DNA of 13,781 nucleotides from positions 1 to 13,781 of the forward strand of contig NZ_JAWRCU010000038.1 in NCBI RefSeq assembly GCF_033542235.1. The letters are read 5' to 3'. Shown here one piece after another: positions 1 to 5,782 of the stretch. Source of the stretch: JAWRCU01 sp033542235 (GTDB lineage Bacteria > Pseudomonadota > Alphaproteobacteria > Rhizobiales > Rhizobiaceae). How positions within the stretch are numbered: the first letter of the stretch is position 1; each line of letters starts with the position of its first letter. The notes under the pieces are model-generated. The model was given only the letters and a program-made list of their open reading frames with translations. It searched no databases and was not told the DNA's origin. The position numbers were made by a program, and so were the translations under genes.

Positions 1-12
1 GAACCTGAATTG

Positions 13-30
13 CGTCGGCAAACACCGACG
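13..30. repeat. small perfect hairpin upstream of the tRNA
   Basis: CGTCGG (13-18) and CCGACG (25-30) form a perfect 6-bp stem around the loop CAAACA. It ends 12 bases before the tRNA. It may be the tail of an upstream element or part of the tRNA 5' leader. No clear -35/-10 pair could be read in the 42 bases available. Confidence 0.4.
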
Positions 31-42
31 TCTTGCCGGTGA

Positions 43-119
<77 letters not shown>

Positions 120-129
120 AACCAAAAAC

Positions 130-152
130 GCCCCGCACAAGCGGGGCTTTTT
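130..152 (+). terminator. Rho-independent terminator of the tRNA
   Basis: A perfect 7-bp G+C stem, GCCCCGC / GCGGGGC, with loop ACAA is followed at once by five T. It lies 10 bases after the encoded CCA end. The flanking AAAAACG and TTGCGTTT could extend the stem slightly. Confidence 0.93.
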
Positions 153-364
153 GCGTTTAGGGCTGCCTCGCGATGCCCGTGGCGGCATGCCCGGCGATCG
201 CTCCTCAATCACCGACAGCATGAGAGCGAATGACCGGATGGGCCGTTGACAGTAAGCGTCCATTTGACCCCGTGTTTCGCAGATCAATGAAGGGGGCGAC
301 ACTCCCGCGATGATTCTCGCAGGAGATTGGTTTGCAGTCTGCACCGAAGTCCAGACCTGACTAT
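153..364. other. intergenic region, no gene seen
   Basis: This lies between the tRNA terminator and the 3' end of the transglycosylase gene. Short open frames here have no recognisable product. The string GTAAGCGTCCATTTGACCCC (252-271) recalls insertion-sequence ends but has no partner in the window. Confidence 0.5.
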
Positions 365-1162
365 TTAGTTGCCGTCGATCGCCGCGCCTATGCGGGCGAT
401 CGCCTGCTGATAGACACCCGCGGAGTTCCACGCCGCGATGGCGCCCATGTTGCCCTGATAGCCCCCGCCGGCCCGCCAGCCGTGCGCCCTAAGGAAGTTG
501 GCCGTAGACATCAGCGCGGTATTCTTGTCGCGCAGGTTCCTGCTGCCGACACCGTATTTTAGGATGTTCCCGGGCAGGAATTGGGTGTGGCCGATCTCGC
601 CGGTCATGGCGCCGACCGAGCTGACACTCAGTGCGCCGCTGTCGACTAGCTTGAGCGCCGCGATGGCATGCGGGACGAAGAATTGTTGGCGGCGGCAATC
701 GTAGGCGAGCGTCACGATTGCCGAAACAGTGTTCTGGTTGCCCATGGAGGCGCCGAAGCCGGTCTCCATGCCCCAGATGGCGAGCAGCACCCCGGGGGGC
801 ACGCCGTAGTTGCGCTCGACCTTGTCGAAGAGCGCTGCGTTCGCCTTCTTGAGCGAACGGCCCTTGGAAATGATCGCGGAGCCACCGCGTCGTCTCATAA
901 AGTCGTCGACGGAGCCGCTGAAAGCCTTCTTGGCGGCGCGGTCGGCCTGAATGGTCCCTGCGGCGTATTTCGCGCCGGCAAGCGCCGCAAGGCCCTTCTT
1001 CTTGACGCCGGCGGCCCCTGCCTCCTCGGCAAACCCCACTTTCCACTGTTCAAACCCGGCGGCACCGTTGCCGCATGAGGCCGCCTGAGCAACGCACGTC
1101 AGAAGGCATGAGGCGACGGCGCTCGCAGCAGCAATCAACTTTCCTGTGGCAAAGCATGCCAT
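365..1162 (-). CDS. secreted lytic murein transglycosylase, MltB-like (SLT_2 / GH103)
   Basis: This enzyme is predicted to cleave the MurNAc-GlcNAc bond of peptidoglycan in the periplasm, leaving 1,6-anhydro ends. The 265-residue product starts at ATG 1160-1162, because a GGGAGAG ribosome site (1167-1173) sits 4 bases upstream and the next residues form a signal peptide (about 1-28, cleavage near AQA-AS). The reading frame stays open to 1318 but that extension is not signal-like. The catalytic glutamate is E133 in AIWGMETGFG, matching the GxET motif of MltB. A second family motif, GHTQFLPGNI, follows. It is shorter than E. coli MltB and has no C-terminal peptidoglycan-binding domain, as in many rhizobial members. 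It is not lipidated: the cysteines in the signal do not form a lipobox. It stands alone, pointing toward the tRNA. Confidence 0.9.
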   Translation of the reverse strand: MACFATGKLIAAASAVASCLLTCVAQAASCGNGAAGFEQWKVGFAEEAGAAGVKKKGLAALAGAKYAAGTIQADRAAKKAFSGSVDDFMRRRGGSAIISKGRSLKKANAALFDKVERNYGVPPGVLLAIWGMETGFGASMGNQNTVSAIVTLAYDCRRQQFFVPHAIAALKLVDSGALSVSSVGAMTGEIGHTQFLPGNILKYGVGSRNLRDKNTALMSTANFLRAHGWRAGGGYQGNMGAIAAWNSAGVYQQAIARIGAAIDGN

Positions 1163-1277
1163 GTCGCTCTCCCAATAGGTCTGAACCATCATGCATCCGC
1201 CGCACGGCGCGGGCCGGGCACAGCGTGAATAGACGAGCCACCGTGATCCATGCTGCGAGTGCCCGAAAACCCGACTC

Positions 1278-1382
1278 AATGCCCTCCATCTGCCGTTCCT
1301 TCCGGAGCGCCGTTTCAAACTCAGCGAAACTGGCGAGGAGACCGAATAGCAGCTTCCCGCTTCGGGTCGTAGTGTCGATGCC
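1278..1382 (-). pseudogene. serine recombinase (resolvase/invertase) fragment
   Basis: About 35 residues, beginning GIDTTTRSGKLLFGLLASFA and continuing through EFETALRKERQMEGIE, match the end of the resolvase catalytic domain and the start of its long helix (family pattern IDTTTxxGrlvFxxxaalAEFErxLirERt). The catalytic serine N-terminal part is absent on one side. On the other side the frame runs into unrelated residues, so the helix-turn-helix DNA-binding part is also missing. The fragment overlaps the open upstream extension of the transglycosylase frame, another reason not to use that extension. It is almost certainly a decayed remnant of a transposon or island. Confidence 0.72.
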
Positions 1383-1543
1383 GCTATGGCTTAGATTACC
1401 TGAGACTATAATCCGTTTCGGGATCACATTCAGAGAGACTGGGTTCAAGTTATCTGCCGCCATTTTCGCGCGATCACAGTGCAATTCCGATGGCTCGCAT
1501 CTCGTCGGCACGCTCATGGGCGGGGTGGCGGCCGCTCAGGAAA

Positions 1544-1599
1544 CGCCGGATTTCGATGCCCTGCCACATCAGATCCGGCTAGGGCATCGAAATCCGGCG
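1544..1599. repeat. 19-bp perfect inverted repeat, 18-base loop
   Basis: CGCCGGATTTCGATGCCCT (1544-1562) is exactly complementary to 1581-1599. The 18-base loop contains ATCCGGC (1573-1579), which is repeated inside the right arm (1592-1598). There is no T-run after either arm, so it is not a standard terminator. It may be a transposable-element structure, a recombination site or a rhizobial palindromic repeat. Confidence 0.85.
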
Positions 1600-1766
1600 C
1601 AAGGGTCGCGGCAACCGCGTCACCCCAGCGAATCCAGGTGCAGCTAAGTGTCCGGCGCCGCCGCTTCACATCGATTTTGGCGTTGAACAAGGCGTTGACA
1701 ATCCAGGCGTCGCAAAACATTGTCGAGGCATGGTCGAGCAGGACACTCACATAGTCTCCCGGTTCG

Positions 1767-1793
1767 CCGGCATCCCAGAAGGCGGGATGCCGG
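1767..1793. repeat. 10-bp perfect hairpin upstream of the methyltransferase
   Basis: CCGGCATCCC (1767-1776) and GGGATGCCGG (1784-1793) flank the 7-base loop AGAAGGC. It has no T-run. It could act as a weak terminator, a processing site or a REP-like element. It lies about 115 bases before the methyltransferase start. Confidence 0.7.
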
Positions 1794-1906
1794 GATGTCG
1801 ACCGCTCTAACGTCGTTTGCGGAACGATATCTGGGCCTCGCCCCTTCGTGGACGAGGCTTTCCGCATGAGCTGTGCTTCGTCCCATCATGTTCGATGGAG
1901 TTCACC

Positions 1907-2635
1907 TTGGCACAAAACATCTACGACAATCCCGACTTCTTTTCAGGCTACAGCCGGCTTCCACGGCAGGTGCATGGCCTTGCCGGTGCCCCCGAATGGC
2001 CGCGCTTGCGCGCCATGTTTCCCGATGTCGCGGGCAAACGTGCCGTCGACCTCGGCTGCGGTTTCGGCTGGGTTTCACGTTGGCTGCGTGAAAGCGGCGC
2101 CGACAAGGTCCTGGGTATCGACCTGTCCGAGAACATGATCGCTCGGGCGAGGGAGACTACCGCCGACACTGAAATCGATTATCGAATTGCGGATATCGAG
2201 ACAGTCGAGCTTCCGGAGGCGGCTTTCGATTTCGCCTTCAGTTCCCTGACGTTCCACTACATTCGCGACTTCGACCGGCTCGCTCGCATGATCCATCGGG
2301 CGCTTACGCCGGGCAGCCATTTTGTGTTCTCGATCGAGCACCCGATCTTCATGGCCGCCGCCCATCCGAATTGGATCGAAGATGAAGACGGGCGAAAGGC
2401 ATGGCCAGTGAATCGCTATTCCATCGAAGGGGAGCGCCGCACCGACTGGCTTGCCAAAGGCGTCGTGAAATATCACCGCACTATCGGCACCACCCTCAAT
2501 GCGCTGATACGCGCCGGATTTGCCATCGAAGCCGTGGATGAGTTCGCGCCAACGCTGGAACAGATCAGGGAAAACCCGGCGCTGGAGGAAGAACTGGAAC
2601 GGCCGATGATGCTTCTTGTGTCGTCCAGTCGATAG
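1907..2635 (+). CDS. class I SAM-dependent methyltransferase
   Basis: This is a Rossmann-fold methyltransferase of the Methyltransf_11/25 type, 242 residues. The SAM-binding motif I is AVDLGCGFG (about 46-54). Motif II is GIDLSENM (70-77), where the aspartate would bind the ribose. The acidic IADIETVELP (94-103) and FAFSSLTFHYI match the later motifs. The start chosen is TTG 1907, giving MAQNIYDNPDFF, because GGAG (1897-1900) sits 6 bases upstream and the family commonly begins this way. ATG 1895 in the same frame is the alternative and has no ribosome site. The substrate cannot be read from the sequence; small-molecule methylation is likely. It is monocistronic and flanked on both sides by decayed mobile or resistance DNA. 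Confidence 0.88.
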   Translation: MAQNIYDNPDFFSGYSRLPRQVHGLAGAPEWPRLRAMFPDVAGKRAVDLGCGFGWVSRWLRESGADKVLGIDLSENMIARARETTADTEIDYRIADIETVELPEAAFDFAFSSLTFHYIRDFDRLARMIHRALTPGSHFVFSIEHPIFMAAAHPNWIEDEDGRKAWPVNRYSIEGERRTDWLAKGVVKYHRTIGTTLNALIRAGFAIEAVDEFAPTLEQIRENPALEEELERPMMLLVSSSR

Positions 2636-3082
2636 CGTCTGTGGCGTCAACGCTGCAACTCCCTCACGACCCTTGCGGCCGGGAGGCCAGCAGGGCCGTG
2701 GGGGGATGGCAATGACTCTCGAATGCAGAACAATGAATGATGCTGACCCTCGCCCGGAGGTGGCAGACAGCCACCACGGGGAAGTTCATTGCCAAAGACA
2801 CCGCCGCAACATGGGCGATGCCTCATTTGCCGGAGCCAATGACGGAAGTGTTGACCTATGCGCGCGAGGCATATCTTGGCCGAGCCAACGATGATCGGGG
2901 AAACAGGCCGTTCGATGCACGGCAGATGGCAAATCATCCGCACCAACAGGTGATCGCAGCTCTGACGGCATAGAAGGAGCTCCATCTGAGCTCAAGATAG
3001 ACGTGCTGCCAGACCAGCGCGGCCCTCCCATCAGCAAGAGGCGGCGGCAAGTGGCTGCAGCCGCCCGACAGACGCTCCCTTC
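2636..3082. other. intergenic region between convergent genes
   Basis: This separates the methyltransferase (+) and the GGDEF gene (-), which converge. It contains the AadA-like remnant described separately. After it come two GAGCTC sites close together (2978-2995). A G+C-rich inverted repeat, GGCGGC (3043-3048) / GCCGCC (3060-3065), lies 18 bases beyond the GGDEF stop and could help end that transcript, though it has no proper T-run. No intact gene is seen. Confidence 0.55.
2721..2973 (+). pseudogene. C-terminal remnant of an AadA-like aminoglycoside adenylyltransferase
   Basis: A 78-residue frame (2737-2973) resembles the helical C-terminal domain (DUF4111) of ANT(3'')/AadA enzymes. LTLARRW, ATTGKFIAKD, WAMPHLPEP and AREAYLG line up with the family's LTLARIW, AATGKIAPKD, WAMERLPAQ and ARQAYLG. 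The nucleotidyltransferase domain with its metal-binding aspartates is absent: the methyltransferase ends just upstream. ECRT in another frame (2721-2732) fits the residues that should precede LTLAR. A tandem ATGA duplication (2733-2740) explains the frame change. No ribosome site precedes the frame. Adenylylation activity, and so resistance, is not expected. It is a relic, though translation of the short frame cannot be excluded. Confidence 0.75.
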
Positions 3083-3886
3083 TCAGTGAGCGGGCCTCTG
3101 TTCCTGACCCGCCGATGGATTGCCGGGCATTCGGGCAATCGCGACTTCGCCGGCCTCCTGCGTGCCGCTCAAATGCTGCTCGGCGACGCGGTATAGTTCC
3201 TGGAATTCCAGTGCGTCCTCGAACATCACGCCGGCTACCCTGACAGACAGCATGCCTTGATCGCCAGTCTCGACCGATTGGTTTGGAGCGAAATAAACGC
3301 CTGCTACCCCGGCCCGGATGCGCTCGCCGACCGAGCGCGCATTATTCTCGCTCGCACCAGGCAAGAAGATGCCAAACTCGCCAGGGCCAAGGCGACCAAC
3401 GATGTCTTCACTTCGGACGGATGAGCGGATCGTCGCGGCAATCAGGCGGAGTGCTTCTTCGCCCCAGCCAAAGCCGTAACGCATGTTGATCGCCCTGAGA
3501 TTGTCGGCATTTATGATCAGAAATGCCCCCTGTCGCGGCCCCGCCTTCGGCTTGGCGGCCGCTCTCAGGTCGACCACTGAAGCGAAGGCACTGCTGTTGA
3601 AGAACGCGGTCACCCGATCATGGGATGCGGAGTGCGTCAGTTCTCTCCGCTGACGGCGGATTTCCTGCAAGCAGTAGCCGAGTGCCAACGACAGCGGCGC
3701 GCCAATCATGATGGGCAGCACGGCTGCACCGATCACGCTGCGTACGAAGGCGGTAAGACTGTCGCTGAAGAGAAGAAGGTAATTGACCAGCAGCGAGAAG
3801 GCGAGGCTGATCGCTGTCCCCATCAACGTTACTCGAGCAATATATCCCCATGCTCGAACTCGGTTTTGGGATTCTTCATGCACCAC
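3083..3886 (-). CDS. membrane GGDEF-domain protein with degenerate active site
   Basis: The 267-residue protein has two predicted transmembrane helices (about 19-40 and 47-73) followed by one cytoplasmic GGDEF domain (about 85-245). The signature is GPGEF (167-171; bases 3374-3388) in place of GG(D/E)EF, and the first metal-binding aspartate is replaced by asparagine (N126 in INADN). Diguanylate cyclase activity is therefore unlikely. The RxxD inhibitory site is present as RSED (158-161), exactly five residues before the signature, so c-di-GMP binding remains possible. The start chosen is GTG 3886: AGGAG (3894-3898) lies 7 bases upstream. An upstream TTG at 3904 is in frame but has no ribosome site. 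It is alone on its transcript. A receptor role is inferred, not shown. Confidence 0.87.
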   Translation of the reverse strand: MVHEESQNRVRAWGYIARVTLMGTAISLAFSLLVNYLLLFSDSLTAFVRSVIGAAVLPIMIGAPLSLALGYCLQEIRRQRRELTHSASHDRVTAFFNSSAFASVVDLRAAAKPKAGPRQGAFLIINADNLRAINMRYGFGWGEEALRLIAATIRSSVRSEDIVGRLGPGEFGIFLPGASENNARSVGERIRAGVAGVYFAPNQSVETGDQGMLSVRVAGVMFEDALEFQELYRVAEQHLSGTQEAGEVAIARMPGNPSAGQEQRPAH

Positions 3887-4193
3887 GGGCCGGCTCCTGT
3901 TCAAGTCAGCCGCGTTCTACCTCGCCCCGGTTCCGCTTCAGTTTCATGAAAGAAGCGCATTTGAACTACCCACGCCTTTGGCGAATCGCCAGGTTGTTCG
4001 TAAGTCGTGATCGATCGACAGCGCACATGTCAATGACTGCGACCCATCTCTGCGGCCGACCAGTCAGGCTGGGATCCCGGATGTTACTGAGCGGCAAGCG
4101 TTCAAGTAGGGCCGCAACGCCGCTGCAGCTCTTCGTTCCGCATCGTCTGCCTGAAAACCGCTGCCCCAACAGTTTTCAGTCCGATGCGCCAAG
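3887..4193. other. intergenic region, upstream of the GGDEF gene
   Basis: About 307 bases between two minus-strand genes. It contains the GGDEF ribosome site next to its start and, at the other end, the nested palindrome at 4140-4187. Open frames crossing it on either strand show no domain. No convincing promoter was read. Confidence 0.5.
4140..4187. repeat. nested palindromic intergenic repeat of rhizobial type
   Basis: Outer arms GCATCG (4140-4145) and CGATGC (4182-4187) enclose inner arms CTGAAAAC (4151-4158) and GTTTTCAG (4172-4179). The arrangement, with GAAAACCG...TTTTC...CGATGC, resembles a short palindrome scattered through Mesorhizobium and related genomes (recalled, not searched). 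It starts 6 bases after the lipoprotein stop codon, so it may stabilise or end that transcript. Confidence 0.65.
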
Positions 4194-5342
4194 TCAGAAT
4201 ATTGCGGGAGGTGGCTGGATTTTCTTGAGGCGGCCCTTGTCGATCCGATAGAGCGCAAGCAGCCGATCGCAGCTGCCGTCGCTGCGGAAACGGAAAGTGC
4301 CGGTTGCTCCCCTGAATCCCTTGCCGTCTTCGACTATCACGCGGGCAAAGCCGTCGCGTCCGAGCGCCCGCGCGATGCCCGAGGAGAGCGCCACGACGTC
4401 ATAGGCGTAGGCCGCGAGCGGCGTGAGCTCACGGCCGAACCGTGCGCGAAAGGTGCTTGCCACGGTGCTCAATTCGGCCTCGTCGAGATCTGCGATCAGG
4501 ACTCCATTGAACAACGGATTGCTGAGATCGGAAGCTCGCCAGCTGTTGTTCCCGGCGATCTTGATCCTTGCCCCGCCCTTTGCCCTGACTGCTTCGACGA
4601 TCATCGCCGGGTCAAATGCGCCACCGGCTATGATCACGGCATCCGGCGAGCTCGTCACCGCAAAGACCGTGTCCACGGCTTTCAACACCGAGGCTCGATC
4701 CTGCGAGTAGCGAGCCTTTGCGACAATCCGGCCGCCGTGATCGGCTGCTGCGAAGTCGACGGCTTTCTCCGTCGCGGCAGCACCAAACCCTTCCGGAGCG
4801 AGGAGAACGAAATTGCGCGCGCCCTCCTTGGCAAGCGCCCGTGCTCCGGCCGCCGCACTGACACCGTTCTGCAGGGCGACATCATAGATGCTCGCCGCCC
4901 CGGGAACGCCATCCGCCAGCAGGAAGATGGGCGAGAGCTTGCCGCCTCTTATCGTCGCGACATCCGCAGCGGCTGGCGCCTCGAATGGACCGATGATGGC
5001 TGCAGCGCCTTCGCCCATCGCCTTCAGCGCCGCGCTCTTCGCTCCGGCGGACGAATCCTCCAGCGTGACGGTCAGCACGTCTTTCCCGAGATGCTCAACG
5101 GCGAGCGTCGCCCCCTCCCTGACGTCACGGGCCCGCTCAGCAACGGCACCGGTCGCGGAGAACGGCAGGAGGGTCGCGATCCGAACCGAGCCGGATCCGA
5201 TCTTCGTTTCGGCAGAGTGAGGCGGGGAACTCACCGAAGGTGCGGGCGTGGCGGCCCGCATATCGAAAACATTCTTGTCCCCGCTCCCCGACGTGCAGCC
5301 GGTCGAGGCGAGCGCAAGAAGCAGCAACCAAATCGGCTTCAA
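4194..5342 (-). CDS. periplasmic-binding-fold lipoprotein (penicillin-binding protein activator-like)
   Basis: The 382-residue product begins with a lipoprotein-type signal, MKPIWLLLLALASTGC; Cys16 would be lipidated. S at -3 makes the lipobox slightly weak. After a Ser/Pro/Ala-rich linker, residues about 53-360 form a type 1 periplasmic-binding fold (Peripla_BP_6), with RIATLLPFSATGAV at the first strand and AAIIGPFEAPAAADVA in the ligand-cleft region. This family includes Leu/Ile/Val-binding proteins and LpoA-type activators of penicillin-binding proteins. No ABC permease is nearby, so a transport role is not supported. The start is TTG 5340-5342, overlapping the TGA of the upstream gene (TTGA), which implies translational coupling. 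The ligand is unknown. Confidence 0.8.
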   Translation of the reverse strand: MKPIWLLLLALASTGCTSGSGDKNVFDMRAATPAPSVSSPPHSAETKIGSGSVRIATLLPFSATGAVAERARDVREGATLAVEHLGKDVLTVTLEDSSAGAKSAALKAMGEGAAAIIGPFEAPAAADVATIRGGKLSPIFLLADGVPGAASIYDVALQNGVSAAAGARALAKEGARNFVLLAPEGFGAAATEKAVDFAAADHGGRIVAKARYSQDRASVLKAVDTVFAVTSSPDAVIIAGGAFDPAMIVEAVRAKGGARIKIAGNNSWRASDLSNPLFNGVLIADLDEAELSTVASTFRARFGRELTPLAAYAYDVVALSSGIARALGRDGFARVIVEDGKGFRGATGTFRFRSDGSCDRLLALYRIDKGRLKKIQPPPAIF

Positions 5343-5707
5343 TGCATATAGCTCTGCATGCGGCTATACGCGCATCCGCAATTGTTGAGATTCTGCTCGT
5401 CGCGATAGCTGGCCTTCAGGTAGCCATATGCCTTGCCGCAGGAATATTTGGCCTCGTTCGCCCAGACGAAGACCGGCCGGCTGGAATAGATCCAGCGCTG
5501 ATCGTTGCTGACGGCGATCGCCTCGTCCATGAGCCGGGCGACCTCCTGCTTGAGGCTGACCACATCATTGTCGACAAGCAAGGCTATCGACTGGTGGTCG
5601 GCGCAGTATGGGGGCTGCTCGGCGACGATCACATCGGCAGCCAGGGCAGGCCCGACGGCCGCCCCCAGCAGCGCCAAGATGGCTAATTTCCTGACAAGTC
5701 CCCTCAT
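5339..5707 (-). CDS. small secreted cysteine-containing protein, function unknown
   Basis: No family was recognised. The 122-residue product starts at ATG 5705-5707, set by GGGGAG (5715-5720) 7 bases upstream; an earlier in-frame ATG at 5722 overlaps this ribosome site and is less likely. Residues 1-24 form a clear signal peptide (RGLVRKLAIL..., cleavage near ALA-AD). The mature part has four cysteines: one in PPYCADH, one in YSCGK and two in NNCGC. These suggest disulphides in the periplasm. A region with SLKQEVARLMDEA is probably helical. It is the first gene of a two-gene unit with the lipoprotein and follows the giant adhesin by 75 bases on the same strand, so it may be an envelope accessory factor. 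Confidence 0.72.
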   Translation of the reverse strand: MRGLVRKLAILALLGAAVGPALAADVIVAEQPPYCADHQSIALLVDNDVVSLKQEVARLMDEAIAVSNDQRWIYSSRPVFVWANEAKYSCGKAYGYLKASYRDEQNLNNCGCAYSRMQSYMH

Positions 5708-5752
5708 ATCCGCGCTCCCCAAAATGCAGTGATTGTCACGCTAGCGAAAATG

Positions 5753-5776
5753 CGGCCGGAAGCAAGCTCCCGGCCG
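5753..5776 (-). terminator. probable terminator of the giant adhesin gene
   Basis: CGGCCGG / CCGGCCG is a perfect 7-bp stem whose 10-base loop can pair further. Read on the minus strand it is followed by CATTTTCG, a short T-run. It begins 6 bases after the adhesin stop codon. It may be leaky, letting some transcription reach the two downstream genes. A perfect palindrome CGCTAGCG lies at 5739-5746. Confidence 0.6.
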
Positions 5777-5782
5777 TCACTG

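Larger units (their letters stand above)
1163..1906. other. gene-poor region with mobile-element debris
   Basis: About 740 bases carry no intact gene. They hold a serine-recombinase fragment (1278-1382), a 19-bp perfect inverted repeat (1544-1599) and a 10-bp hairpin (1767-1793). Open frames across it on both strands, such as minus 1514-1867, show no recognisable domain, signal peptide or ribosome site. It separates the transglycosylase from the methyltransferase, and both promoters should lie within it. None could be assigned with confidence. Confidence 0.6.

Noticed and set aside
252..271. GTAAGCGTCCATTTGACCCC as an insertion-sequence end (IS66-like GTAAGCG)
   Set aside because: There is no matching opposite end, target duplication or transposase; a short match can occur by chance.
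1163..1318. Longer transglycosylase start at 1318
   Set aside because: The extension is arginine-rich, overlaps the recombinase fragment, and would bury a good signal peptide and ribosome site at 1162.
1695..1723. Possible promoter TTGACA - 17 bases - CATTGT
   Set aside because: The -35 is perfect but the -10 is poor, and it lies about 180 bases before the methyltransferase start.
1514..1867. 117-codon minus-strand frame in the gene-poor gap
   Set aside because: It spans both hairpins, has no ribosome site and no recognisable family.
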